DNA of 64,000 nucleotides from Actinoallomurus bryophytorum. Its GTDB lineage: Bacteria > Actinomycetota > Actinomycetes > Streptosporangiales > Streptosporangiaceae. The number at the start of each line of letters is the position of its first letter. Position 1 is the first letter of the stretch. This document shows, piece by piece, positions 35,601 through 42,907 of the stretch. A program made the translations under genes and the position numbers. Location of the stretch: assembly GCF_006716425.1 (NCBI RefSeq), contig NZ_VFOZ01000001.1:1922001-1986000 (forward strand). The letters run 5' to 3'. The notes below the pieces were generated by a model, which made no database searches, was not told the origin of the DNA, and saw only the letters and a list, made by a program, of their open reading frames with translations.

Positions 35601-36857
35601 ATGCGGATGGAGCAGTCCCGCCGCGTCTTCGACCCGATCTTCGAAGGCGCCAAGGAACGGTTCCAGGCCGCCGGGCGTGGAAAGCGTGCGGTGTTCGAGC
35701 ACCTGGAGCCGATCACCGCTGCGATGAGCGACCGGCACATCCCCCCGGCGGAGCGCCATGCCGCGATCGACGCAGTGATCGAGCGCATGCGGGCCGTGGA
35801 GACGGGCCCCCGGCCGGTGGCCGAGGCGATGCTCGATCGTCTGCGGGCCGTGAGCGAGATCCCCCCGGCACTCATAGACGCGATCGACTTCGACGCCATG
35901 CGCGAAGCGGCACGGGACTCGATCGCCGCGCCCTATCGCAGTGCCGGCGCGCTCGACCACGCCTCCGGAAACATCCTCCTGAACCACGACCTTCCCGGCG
36001 CGCCTGCCGGGTCCAGGGTTCCGTTCCGCGAGTTGCTCGCCGTGCTCGACCGCGCCAACCAGGGATTCGCCGAGCGCGGTGTCCACGCGGAGTACGCCGT
36101 GGTCATCCACGACCCGGTCGACGGGCAGTCCCACATCGACGTGCTGTCCAGGCCGCGTCCGCAGCACCGGCAGGACGCCGTGGGCCACTCGCCGCGTCCT
36201 CCGGCCCCGGCCGCCGCCCGCGGCGGTCACACGATCGACGTCGGCGTCGGCCGGAGCGGTTACGCGGCCGAGATGACGCCGGCGGCGGACCGGCAGGGCG
36301 GTGGCCTGATCATCCAGACCGAGCTCCCCGACGCACCGCTCAACGGGCTGCGCCGCCGTGACATCGACATCATGGATCCGGCGCCGCTCACGGGCGACGG
36401 CTCGGTCCTGGTCTTCGGCGATCTGCTGTCCCATGGACAGGTACTCGCGCACGGCGAGAACGGCGGAGTGGCGCGTGTCTACCTCAACAACGTGAGCGCC
36501 AAGTTCACGCATGAGCAGTACGCCAGGCTCGGCGACCAGTTCATCGGGATGATGAGCGAGGGTGGCCGGGTGGAGGTCCAGTGGGACATGAAGCCCGAAA
36601 AGGCGGGCGGAACGCCGGGCGACAGGGGCCATGTCCAGGGCGATATTCTCGTGGACGTACTCCGGGAACGGGGAGCCGACATCAGCGTCACCAACGAGGA
36701 ATTCGGCGTGCAGGGAAACGACGACTACGACTACTCGATCGACGCCGCGACCCGGAACGACCCGGACCAGTCCGTGATCGAGACCTTCGCCAGCCCACGA
36801 CCACAGTTCCGTACGGTCATCGAGTTCCTCTCGTCGCCCGAACGAGGGGGTCACTGA
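29700..36857 (+). CDS. giant multidomain type VII effector: three ART modules, Nudix, methyltransferase-like C-terminus
   Basis: A 2385-residue protein from GTG 29700. Residues 1-300 form a helical, partly hydrophobic N-terminal domain like those of CpnT-type ESX effectors. A Pro/Gly-rich linker runs from about 315 to 615. ART module 1 (about 617-815) has Arg717, Ser742 and Glu777-x-Glu779, the R-S-ExE pattern of arginine-type ADP-ribosyltransferases. A Nudix domain (about 835-965) has a full Nudix box at 876-898. ART module 2 (about 1070-1265) has Arg1177, Ser1205 and Glu1240-x-Glu1242. ART module 3 (about 1330-1505) keeps Arg1421 but has Ile1446 and Asp1481-x-Glu1483. A domain with GHEVEE follows (His1813). 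The C-terminus has DVGVG at 2180, like a SAM-binding motif. Functions are inferred from motifs. Confidence 0.82.
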   Translation: MDQLLEDLVPGVVKPYVGWIVGMDWPEADEEKLFAAAEAVAHAGEGATEAGTSGDIAFAAVKACMDGVAADSFGKYWDQFNKTDPQYLPKLTEACNEAAKQLHAYGLDAEYTKYMILFSLMLLAYQIVYFITMAAPSFGTSLSLIPGACAITQMSVRQLARQLLVNILMSTAIMGGMDWGIQSIQMIEGNRRSWDFDKTLASLEGGVMTGAAFTGMAGLLGKIGGSRLASAAAHDLKFGELTGREKFASFMTNSVGGHMLQSGAANMLGSLPMLAASGQLDLEHLAKAGTSGLIGAADGHLIEPTSAAHGSGPPPGDLTLPGTHPTVADAGHPVSDGPPPMDTEGILAGSYEGPSGDGGAVVPAGDHIPPGENVLAGENPPVGGHDPGAPQTVAYDGGGQQVVAHQEGGGPHQTGTYDSGGSAGTPHTVLADAGPSAADGAHAPMSGGGHPSQPFAADGRPGGDRPDSAPRPGLDQEPSPVVPVAPAQGDGRVAGPATPGEGGRGPTSTAQRPDPGTAGRPDQGGTPRPDQGGAARPDHAGAGRPDQGTGARPGEAKGGQAGAEPNTAPQPGRGADGPPGRHGDGRAPDTPDVVVAPVDAGPGGAGHTPHAGAARTPEEVGQAFVREFGTDRYNRFVAEFEERLRRLPSDSPWHEVYQRMPKELLAAVHAYTRGWHRDLNVALREGSEAALAEQSAHIEALKVALDGLPRYDGIAHRGADLTSEQLKHYLPHTVVKERAFTSATTSLHSRLPGNTHFVIQSRNGREIGPLATAMGHEREVIFAPDTEFKVLGVDQRGDTTVIYLTEVEASPSSPFQIIVEQGRPGDGYVAPGVWGKHGASSGLIRHTDATGTPRYLLQQAGPMVREHEGKWQLPGGARNSLETPAQGFAREFSEESGADQRYLDTLSLQGERVVEGPNGFTHTTMAIDSPTRFEPRSDGLEATDAKWFTEEELKAMAANGDLHPKLAESLQDSLNLFPGHDPAHEGTDVVRSAGTTHTTAHPDAAAGPRPDGVEGHTPAPSHPVASHPPDPASSHATTAGAGDHAAAGHHPLPAHEEGLRRLGLDDLGPRYRSTAEDRQAIRDHFGEERFNELADQVREARRQFDQGRLSGHDDWAPVLERVPIEDQVALYSYTTDPRVNEAMRTGDLTALEHWAPVIKGITSALNEMPVHTDMVFRRIWLQPHQLHQLDVYQPGVVIREPAYISASSDARAKLGGNVEFVIDSRTGRLVAPGLHARPQEREVVLMPDRHYKVLDTEDLPGGGKRVYLRELTDVEVAEPVPATLRPAEAPHSSIADLLNGTHDEPPSPAPLDAGADRPVAAPDAPRGPVHSELVGRHGGEAVDAAVSHVHDRTQGGWQKTYERVETEDLASSRLFAQGDHRPINEGLYGGHEEALAPYTEQIRSHDAVLEQLPAFEGRVHRVVDLDPAQQARYRQVEVAHEPGYVIGSANPHGQFHGNTEFVIESRTGRLVGPAITDHGTDHEVHFRRDTDFEVTGVEDLPDGRLRVYQREMTDADRGPDRSVLPDHVRDLLDRTGDDGRPVFPRQGREPLEHARLLDRMHALFGDFAHLTPGHLRYTEALTEAARELYGAAPDHVFTPSDLRGLRHLADLSGAAPDGMIPRAEVMLDVAREVAGREPTPRDVEGLTRLAEHLDDMGGPRDFEPPADALHRAAADRLGTLPSAETTHRAIHDLTGGDEHVRPGSGTPHAGTRERDATAANVGDFRGDAIDPSEGSLTRRDVLNEIVPNIRLIAPKEIRWAGDHFVLPDGRDITIETGRTEDDAVASFSEDPDGYRITVSPQARPEDVVRGVGHEVEEIRLRNDPDVVHDISSETPTQMTDHLGGRFAEVRILSHQIDRAVLDPSRAGDLPRLTKDLRDLTERIGLHDHPTADDRLRLLAEYDPALAHRFELQSQGLFQDRPIFDPRLTEPRYAEQRARYLDRLREVLQGDRHMEEIVYAESAALDGRMRMEQSRRVFDPIFEGAKERFQAAGRGKRAVFEHLEPITAAMSDRHIPPAERHAAIDAVIERMRAVETGPRPVAEAMLDRLRAVSEIPPALIDAIDFDAMREAARDSIAAPYRSAGALDHASGNILLNHDLPGAPAGSRVPFRELLAVLDRANQGFAERGVHAEYAVVIHDPVDGQSHIDVLSRPRPQHRQDAVGHSPRPPAPAAARGGHTIDVGVGRSGYAAEMTPAADRQGGGLIIQTELPDAPLNGLRRRDIDIMDPAPLTGDGSVLVFGDLLSHGQVLAHGENGGVARVYLNNVSAKFTHEQYARLGDQFIGMMSEGGRVEVQWDMKPEKAGGTPGDRGHVQGDILVDVLRERGADISVTNEEFGVQGNDDYDYSIDAATRNDPDQSVIETFASPRPQFRTVIEFLSSPERGGH

Positions 36858-36858
36858 C

Positions 36859-37512
36859 GTGCTGGAGTGGACGAGCGACCCGGACAGAGCGGCCGAGCTC
36901 GAGCGGGCCCGCGAAGCACTGCGTGACCTGCTCCACTCGGTGGCGGTCGCGGCGCTCCCCGAGGCGACTCCGGACGTGGGGTCCGACATCGGCCCGAGCC
37001 CGGTTGATCTGGTGGGCCGCCCCGGCGTCGCCAGATGCCGGATCACCGTCCTCGCCCGTGCCGGTCGCCCGGAAGACCCGGCTCAGGTCCTTGCACGCGC
37101 CCGTACGGCACTGACCGCCGCGGGCTGGGCGACCGACGAACCCCGGCCACTCGGTCCCAAGCTCGCCATGTCCGCACGTGACGGTGACGCCGCGATGGAG
37201 GTGTACGCCGATCCGGACGGCGTCGAGCTCCACGGCGCCACGCCGGAGCTACAGATCTCCCAGGTCCGCCACGTACGGCCCGCACCGGTGATCACGGCCG
37301 AGGCCGTACACCCCGGCAGCGTCCTGTGTTACGAATGCCAGGGCCTCGGCTGGTGCGATGTGTGCGAGGGCGACGGCTGGATCGACGGCAAACGTTGCCC
37401 CCTGTGCGCGGGCGAGGAGCTCTGCCCGATCTGCCGGGGTGCGGGAGAACTCTCGATCACGTCGCTGTCGCTCCAGCAGCGTGAGCACTATCCGCAGCTG
37501 CGGTCCCGGTGA
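36859..37512 (+). CDS. DnaJ-zinc-finger-like protein, candidate immunity or chaperone
   Basis: A 217-residue protein from GTG 36859, one base after the effector stop codon, with a GAGGGGG site. The first 150 residues are an alpha/beta domain of unknown type. Residues about 155-200 contain four CxxC pairs in CxxCxGxG-like form (CYECQGLG, CDVCEGDG, CPLCAG, CPICRGAG), the DnaJ zinc-centre layout, but no J domain. Position directly behind a toxin gene is where immunity proteins usually lie. Whether it protects or folds the effector is not known. Confidence 0.7.
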   Translation: MLEWTSDPDRAAELERAREALRDLLHSVAVAALPEATPDVGSDIGPSPVDLVGRPGVARCRITVLARAGRPEDPAQVLARARTALTAAGWATDEPRPLGPKLAMSARDGDAAMEVYADPDGVELHGATPELQISQVRHVRPAPVITAEAVHPGSVLCYECQGLGWCDVCEGDGWIDGKRCPLCAGEELCPICRGAGELSITSLSLQQREHYPQLRSR

Positions 37513-38090
37513 GTGGGGCGAAGATGCCGGCCGACGACGAGCTTCCCCTCGCACGGACCAACGCCGAGGCTCATGTGTTCCTGAGCCTCCAGCCCTGTCC
37601 CTCGTGCGGCGAGACCCGGGGCGACTACCGGAGTTCGGTGATCAGGGCCGGCCGTGACCTCGCCTCGCGCTACACCGCCGTCTGCCCGCGCTGCGGCCAC
37701 GAGCGCGTCTACCGATTCCGGATTCCCGAGGAGATCCTGCACGCCCAGGCGGGCGAGGTGGTCTTCGGCGGTGACGAGCCGTCTCAGCTACTGGATCCGG
37801 GCCAGTGGCTCGCGTACGCCGACGACCGGGCTCGTCGGGTGCCGGCGACCCGTACCGGCCTTGACCCGGAGCAGCGGCGGGGCGCCCGCCACGCCCTGGC
37901 GACCGCGATCGCCGCGCTCGACGAGGTGCTCAAGTTCGCGCCGCCGGGAGCGGAGGTGGTACCCATCTCGGCGTTCACCACATCGGCTGGACGCGCCGTC
38001 CTCGATCGCGAGCCGGGCCGCTTCGGCACCGTCCGGCTACGTGCGGTCAGGGACACCTACGCTCTCCGCCTGCCACAGTGGCGTGGGTGA
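37509..38090 (+). CDS. zinc-ribbon protein
   Basis: A 193-residue protein whose GTG overlaps the preceding stop by 4 bases. A four-Cys zinc ribbon occupies residues about 30-70 (CPSCGETRGDY and CPRCGHERVYRF). The remainder is helical, then strand-rich (FGTVRLRAVRDTYAL). Like its upstream neighbour it may be an immunity or accessory factor for the giant effector. In-frame ATG 37524 is an alternative start. Confidence 0.7.
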   Translation: MSGAKMPADDELPLARTNAEAHVFLSLQPCPSCGETRGDYRSSVIRAGRDLASRYTAVCPRCGHERVYRFRIPEEILHAQAGEVVFGGDEPSQLLDPGQWLAYADDRARRVPATRTGLDPEQRRGARHALATAIAALDEVLKFAPPGAEVVPISAFTTSAGRAVLDREPGRFGTVRLRAVRDTYALRLPQWRG

Positions 38091-38169
38091 GCGGCCGCCG
38101 GTGGACCAGGGCGGTGATTCGGCCGTTTATCTCCATCGAAGCGGTAGATCGCCCGTTACGATCGTGCTC

Positions 38170-38766
38170 GTGGCTCACGACCCCCCCGCGGCACACCGGC
38201 GCAGGCCGAAGGTGTTACTGGTGATCTCAGCCGCCCTCGTGATCCTGATCGCGACACTCTGGGCGACGGGCGGGCTGAAGGCCCGACCCGGCGGGCCGAT
38301 CACCGCCAAGCCCGGCAGGGCCGTCGACCAAGGGCTTTTCCACGTCCAGATCCTGGACGCTCGGGCAGGCAGCATGAAGCTGCACGAGTTCGACCCGGCG
38401 GCGAACCTCCTCATCGTGCGAATGCGGGTGACCGACACCGGCAACGAGTCGTACGGGATCGGGTCGTTCATCCACGGCATCGCGGCCGAGCCGAAGCCCG
38501 GCAAGTTCGCCGAGGCCGACTTCACGCGGTCGGAGGGTGACATCGACGGCGAGGAGACCAGCTCGATCCATCCGCGGCTGCCCGTCACCGTGCAGGTCGT
38601 CTGGGTCCTCGGAAACGCGGCCGCACCGCCCAATGTGACCGTCGCGCTGCGCACCTGGGAGTACGGCCAGAGCTTCACCACCGACACCTTCTACTGGAGC
38701 GTGACGGGGCAGTCTCCGATCACGGCCAAGGTGTCCGTCCCGGTCCGGCAGGGAGCGACGTCGTGA
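38170..38766 (+). CDS. single-pass membrane protein with Ig-like extracellular domain (A)
   Basis: A roughly 198-residue protein. A basic start (AHDPPAAHRRRPK) precedes one helix (VLLVISAALVILIATLWATGG), followed by a strand-rich extracellular domain with the pattern LLIVRMRVTDTGNESYGIG, like DUF4352-type immunoglobulin-fold proteins. GTG 38170 and GTG 38164 are both possible; neither has a strong ribosome site. It is the first of three short membrane proteins linked by 4-base overlaps. Confidence 0.7.
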   Translation: MAHDPPAAHRRRPKVLLVISAALVILIATLWATGGLKARPGGPITAKPGRAVDQGLFHVQILDARAGSMKLHEFDPAANLLIVRMRVTDTGNESYGIGSFIHGIAAEPKPGKFAEADFTRSEGDIDGEETSSIHPRLPVTVQVVWVLGNAAAPPNVTVALRTWEYGQSFTTDTFYWSVTGQSPITAKVSVPVRQGATS

Positions 38767-39350
38767 GCGCTCCACGGAAACTCATCTCGGGTCTGCTGAC
38801 CGTCGGCCTGATGGCACTGGCCATGTGGCTGTACACCTTCAAGCCCCACCTCGAGGACAAGGAGCAAGATCCCCTCGTCACCAGCGGCCGCGCCGGCGCG
38901 GTCGTCGACAACCCCGACTTCAGCGTCAAGGTGGGCAAGATCGATGTGGCGACCGGGATCGCGAAGTCCTCTTTCCTGCAGCAAAAGGCACAGGTCATGC
39001 GGAGCCTGGGCATCTTCGTGATCGTCCATCTGGAGATCAAGAGCAACCAGAAGCCCTTCCAGCCCGGCGACCCGAAGCTCATCACACGTGGTGGCGTGTC
39101 CTACGACGAGAGCGGCCGGGCGGCCATCTCGACCCCCAACGGTGACTTCCAGCCCATGCTGTGGGCTCCCGCGACGTACGTCTTCGAGATCCCCAAGGAC
39201 CGGCTGGCCGGAGCGCGCCTGGCCATCGGAGAGTCCGCGCTGCTCATCCAGCTCAGCGCGCAGACCGAGGTCGACCTGGGCCTCGACAACGGTGAGGCGG
39301 CACAACTGCTCTCCCACGCATCCCCGGCGTACGCCCTGAAGACGACGTGA
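38763..39350 (+). CDS. single-pass membrane protein with extracellular strand-rich domain (B)
   Basis: A 195-residue protein whose GTG overlaps the previous stop by 4 bases. One N-terminal helix (ISGLLTVGLMALAMWLYTF) leads into a strand-rich domain (LGIFVIVHLEIKSNQKPFQPG, YVFEIPKDRLAGARLAIG) resembling the neighbouring proteins in outline. Probably one part of a three-protein membrane assembly. Function unknown. Confidence 0.7.
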   Translation: MSAPRKLISGLLTVGLMALAMWLYTFKPHLEDKEQDPLVTSGRAGAVVDNPDFSVKVGKIDVATGIAKSSFLQQKAQVMRSLGIFVIVHLEIKSNQKPFQPGDPKLITRGGVSYDESGRAAISTPNGDFQPMLWAPATYVFEIPKDRLAGARLAIGESALLIQLSAQTEVDLGLDNGEAAQLLSHASPAYALKTT

Positions 39351-39943
39351 GCTACGACCCGCTGGAGTGGACCACACGGGATCCGCTCGAGGAGACCTCG
39401 CCGGACCCGATCCCGCGCAGACGGCGCCTGAATGACGGATGGCGGCACGCGATCGAGGTGGTCGCGCTGATCCTGCTCGTCCCCGGCCTGCTCGCGGCCG
39501 AGTGGGTCGACGGCTCCAAGCAGTCGCGGCAGTGGCAGACGAAGGAGCGCGTCACCGTCGTGCGCCGCGGCGGCACCGGCACCCTCGGGCACGTCAAGCT
39601 GCGGCTGCTCGGCCGGGACACGACGGGCGCCCTGAAGAGCAGCACGACGCCGGCCGGCGGGGTGAACCTCAAACTCGTCGTGACGGCGCGGCCTCTCGAC
39701 GCCCAGGGGGTCAAGAGCATCGACATTCTCGGGTTCACGGTCCGCGACCGCGCCGGGCACGTCTGGTCGGCGTTCCCGTCGACGGACCGGGACCGCACGA
39801 AGGCCGTGGGCACCGACACCGAGGTGAGCGTCACCGCGACCGTGCCGGAGCGCCTGGTCAGCTCGGTCGTACTCGAGGTCCGACCTGGGGCGCTGGCATC
39901 GAAGGGCCCGGCTGCGACGCCGGTGCTGAGGTTCGCTCACTGA
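39347..39943 (+). CDS. single-pass membrane protein (C)
   Basis: A 198-residue protein with a 4-base overlap to the gene before. About 30 cytosolic residues precede one helix (AIEVVALILLVPGLLAAEWV). The strand-rich extracellular part contains VNLKLVVTARPLDAQGV and SVTATVPERLVSSVVLEV. Its 3' end overlaps the convergent gene at 39858 by 86 bases. Confidence 0.7.
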   Translation: MSYDPLEWTTRDPLEETSPDPIPRRRRLNDGWRHAIEVVALILLVPGLLAAEWVDGSKQSRQWQTKERVTVVRRGGTGTLGHVKLRLLGRDTTGALKSSTTPAGGVNLKLVVTARPLDAQGVKSIDILGFTVRDRAGHVWSAFPSTDRDRTKAVGTDTEVSVTATVPERLVSSVVLEVRPGALASKGPAATPVLRFAH

Positions 39944-41120
39944 CCCGCGCCACCACGAGGTCGAACGCCGCGGCCATCAGGCACACGCGCAACATCTGGT
40001 GTACGAGGTCCACGGCGAAGTCGATGGAGTCGAGGCGCAGCGCCCAGTAGCCGATCGGGTGCGGCCCGAGGAGATAGAAGACGCCGCGTTCGGCCAGCGG
40101 CGCAAGATCCTCCAGCCCCATGTACAGGACGCAGAACACCGCGAAGGGCAGCAGCCCCGCGCGGATCACCATCCGGAACCCGTAGAACGTCGGCAGCCAC
40201 TTGTCGCGCAGCTCTCGCGTGGCGACCTCCCACGGCGTGTGCGGCCGGTCGATCCCGCTGGCCGACAGAAGCCTGCGCCCGACCCGTCCCTTGCCCAGCG
40301 CGGTCTCCTCGTCGGCGTCGACGCCGAGGATCACGCCCGCGATCACCAGCCATACGAGGCCCCCGAGCACGGCCTCCTTGAAGGAGGGCCAGAGCGCGCC
40401 GAACCAGTCGAGCGCCGGCCCGGTGAGGTGACCGAGCCACCCCCAGGCGACCCGGCCCTGGACCCAGTCCGAGAAGGCGCCGCGGGCCTTGTTCACCGAG
40501 AAGAGGCCGAAGAGCGTCCAGTTGACCTCGAAGAACGCCACCGCCACCCCGCCGACGCGGGACCATTTCGGCTCCACGAAGCGCTCGGCGATGAACTTCA
40601 GGGCGAAGAAACCGGCGGTCAGCACGACCGCCAGGTAGACGTGATCGTTCAGCAGGATCAGCGATTTCATCGCCTCGAGCTGGCCCATGAGGCCGCCCTG
40701 CGCGTTGCCCCGGCCGGCCGCCGACTGTTCGAAGGCCTGCGCGTCCTCGCTGAACCAGTTCCAGGCCAGATAGAAGATCATGAACGGCAGCAGCGCGCGG
40801 GTGAGCCCGTCGAGGATCGACTCCTCCTCGGACGCCGTCCAGGAGGTCAGGGACTCGTCGAGCTCGCGTTTCCTGACCGCGGGCAGGCCGTCCCTGACGC
40901 TGTGCACCATCGCCACGGTCACGCTGAGCGAGACCATGACGGTCAGGCTGAGCACGAAGATCGGGACGGCGGCGCGGTGCAGTCCGAAGTGATATCCCGC
41001 GAGGAAGAGCAGGTATCGCAGGACCTGGCCGACCGTGTACCAAAGGGCCAGCGGCACCGCGAAACGCCCGGCCAGCCGAAGCGTGGTCCAGGGCAAAGTC
41101 ACTGGGGACAAACGGAGCAC
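39858..41120 (-). CDS. polytopic membrane protein, unknown
   Basis: A 420-residue integral membrane protein with roughly eight helices (for example FAVPLALWYTVGQVLRYLLFLAG, VFVLSLTVMVSLSVTVAMV and YLAVVLTAGFFALKFIAERF), plus a Pro-rich tail. It starts at GTG 41120 without a clear ribosome site. It is convergent with, and overlaps, the three-gene membrane set, which suggests they belong together although on opposite strands. No family recognised. Confidence 0.7.
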   Translation of the reverse strand: MLRLSPVTLPWTTLRLAGRFAVPLALWYTVGQVLRYLLFLAGYHFGLHRAAVPIFVLSLTVMVSLSVTVAMVHSVRDGLPAVRKRELDESLTSWTASEEESILDGLTRALLPFMIFYLAWNWFSEDAQAFEQSAAGRGNAQGGLMGQLEAMKSLILLNDHVYLAVVLTAGFFALKFIAERFVEPKWSRVGGVAVAFFEVNWTLFGLFSVNKARGAFSDWVQGRVAWGWLGHLTGPALDWFGALWPSFKEAVLGGLVWLVIAGVILGVDADEETALGKGRVGRRLLSASGIDRPHTPWEVATRELRDKWLPTFYGFRMVIRAGLLPFAVFCVLYMGLEDLAPLAERGVFYLLGPHPIGYWALRLDSIDFAVDLVHQMLRVCLMAAAFDLVVARVSERTSAPASQPGPSMPAPQVGPRVRPS

Positions 41121-41193
41121 AATACGCGATCGTAACGGCTTGGTGCTCAGGTCGTGGCACCGTTGGAAGGCTGCTGAAGGTTCCGGCGAAAAC

Positions 41194-41233
41194 AGAATCC
41201 CGCCGTCACGCGATGGCGTGGCAGCGGGATTCT
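41194..41233 (-). terminator. intrinsic terminator of the sulfurtransferase operon
   Basis: A perfect ten-pair outer stem, AGAATCCCGC (41194-41203) with GCGGGATTCT (41224-41233), encloses an inner hairpin. On the minus strand it is followed by TTTT. It lies 30 bases after the end of the DUF1416 gene at 41263. Confidence 0.85.
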
Positions 41234-41262
41234 TCGTGTGTGGAGTTCGCCGGGTCCTGCGG

Positions 41263-41571
41263 CTAGATGGCGACCTTCAGGTTGGCGATCTCTCCGGTCT
41301 GGGCTCGCACCGTCGAGTCGATGCTGACCCCGCCGGGCGCGAGCACGCGTACCGTCCAGTCACCCGGTGCGGCGAAGAAGCGGAAGATGCCCTCGTCGCT
41401 GGTCACGACCTCACCGGTGAACTCGCCGGTCGCGTCGAGCAGGCGCGCGTACGCACCGGAGACGACATTCCCCTCGCGTTCGACGGTGCCCTGAATGACC
41501 GCCTCGTTCGCCAGATCCACAGTCGCGGGCAGACTCGCCGTCTGCGCCGGCGCTCCGCAGCCGTCCGTCAT
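41263..41571 (-). CDS. DUF1416 protein (SseC-like)
   Basis: A 102-residue beta-rich protein. The translation (VIQGTVEREGNVVSGAYARL and FRFFAAPGDWTVRVLAPGG) matches the actinobacterial DUF1416/SseC family, which sits behind sulfurtransferase genes. Its 5' end overlaps the rhodanese stop by 4 bases. It probably takes part in sulfur transfer, but the biochemical role is unknown. Confidence 0.9.
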   Translation of the reverse strand: MTDGCGAPAQTASLPATVDLANEAVIQGTVEREGNVVSGAYARLLDATGEFTGEVVTSDEGIFRFFAAPGDWTVRVLAPGGVSIDSTVRAQTGEIANLKVAI

Positions 41572-42407
41572 TTTGCCTCCCCAAGCTCGATCGGTACGCC
41601 GACGAGCGATCCGTACTCGGTCCAGGATCCGTCGTAGTTCTTCACGTCCGGCAGGCCGAGCAGCTCGTGCAGGGCGAACCAGGTGTGGGATGAACGCTCA
41701 CCGATCCGGCAGTAGGCGATCGTCGCCTTGGAGAGGTCAACGCCCGCCTCTTCGTAAAGCTTCCGCAGCTCCTCGTCAGAGCGGAAGGTGCCGTCATCGT
41801 TGGCGGCCTTCGACCACGGGATGCTGCGCGCGGTCGGGATGTGGCCGCCACGCTGCGCCTGCTCCTGCGGCAGGTGCGCCGGGGCGAGCAGCTTGCCCGA
41901 GAACTCGTCGGGCGACCGCACGTCGACGAGGTTCTTGTTGCCGATCGCCTCGACGACCTCCTCGCGGAAGGCGCGGATCGTGCCGTCCTGCTCCTTGGCG
42001 GAGTAGGAGGTCTTCGGGCGGGCCGGCACGTCCTCGACGAGGTCGCGGGAGTCGAGCTCCCACTTCTTGCGGCCGCCGTCCAGGAGCTTGACGTTCTGGT
42101 GGCCGTACAGGCGGAAGTACCAGTACGCGTAGGCCGCGAACCAGTTGTTGTTCCCGCCGTACAGGACGACCAGGTCGTCGCCGGCGATGCCCTTCTCGGA
42201 CAGCAGGCTCTCAAAGCCCGTCTTGTCCACGAAGTCGCGGCGTACCGGGTCCTGCAGCTCGGTCTTCCAGTCGATGCGTACGGCCCCGCGGATGTGGCCC
42301 TTCTCGTACGCGCTGGTGTCCTCGTCGACCTCGACGAGAACGATTCCGGGGTCATCGAGGTGCGCCTGCACCCAGTCAGCGTCGACCAGGACGTCGGAGC
42401 GGCTCAT
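41568..42407 (-). CDS. thiosulfate sulfurtransferase (rhodanese, two-domain)
   Basis: A 279-residue tandem rhodanese with an inactive N-terminal domain and an active C-terminal one. The catalytic cysteine is in AYCRIGERSSHTWF. Domain borders are marked by VVLYGGNNNWFAAYAYW and LVDVRSPDEFSG. The start has a strong AGGAGG site. It transfers sulfane sulfur from thiosulfate. Matches actinobacterial CysA/SseA-type enzymes. Confidence 0.94.
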   Translation of the reverse strand: MSRSDVLVDADWVQAHLDDPGIVLVEVDEDTSAYEKGHIRGAVRIDWKTELQDPVRRDFVDKTGFESLLSEKGIAGDDLVVLYGGNNNWFAAYAYWYFRLYGHQNVKLLDGGRKKWELDSRDLVEDVPARPKTSYSAKEQDGTIRAFREEVVEAIGNKNLVDVRSPDEFSGKLLAPAHLPQEQAQRGGHIPTARSIPWSKAANDDGTFRSDEELRKLYEEAGVDLSKATIAYCRIGERSSHTWFALHELLGLPDVKNYDGSWTEYGSLVGVPIELGEAK

Positions 42408-42484
42408 GCTGTTGTCCTCCTAGTTGGAGTGGCGGTTCGGTCTTCGGGCACTCGCGGCATGGCCACGTGCTGAACGAACTCGAT

Positions 42485-42907
42485 CTAGGACGTGGCTCGC
42501 CTAGGGGTGAGCCGGCGAATGAGCAGATAGGCCTCACAGCCCAGGCACAGCCCGAAGGCGGCGTTGAGGAACGCCGCGATCAGCGCGAACGCTGTGGCGG
42601 TCATACCCAATGCCGGGATCCCAAGGGCGTATCCCACCACTCCGACCAGCGCGAACACCGCACCCACCCCCTGCGCGAAGCGGGGCGGGGTCTCGGGCTC
42701 GAGCTCCTTGGAAGGACCGAGCCGCGGACGGACGAAAGCCTGGTAGATCAGGCCGTACGGCGCGCTACGGAGACCGAACACGACTCCGATGGCGAACACG
42801 ATGGCCTGAGCCGCCAACAGCAGCCAGCTGCTGGTCACCAAGACGACGATCAGGACAATTGACGTGAGGATCGCGCTGAAGCGCTGGCCTCTGGGGTCGA
42901 CCTGCAT
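42485..42907 (-). CDS. DUF4395 membrane protein
   Basis: A 140-residue protein with four helices and a conserved Cys pair (FGLCLGCEAY) in the last one. ATG 42907 with an AGGAG site is preferred over a longer reading to 43138. The family is a regular neighbour of rhodanese and thioredoxin genes, and probably moves or relays sulfur or reducing equivalents at the membrane. It is the first gene of the DUF4395-rhodanese-DUF1416 operon. Confidence 0.85.
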   Translation of the reverse strand: MQVDPRGQRFSAILTSIVLIVVLVTSSWLLLAAQAIVFAIGVVFGLRSAPYGLIYQAFVRPRLGPSKELEPETPPRFAQGVGAVFALVGVVGYALGIPALGMTATAFALIAAFLNAAFGLCLGCEAYLLIRRLTPRRATS

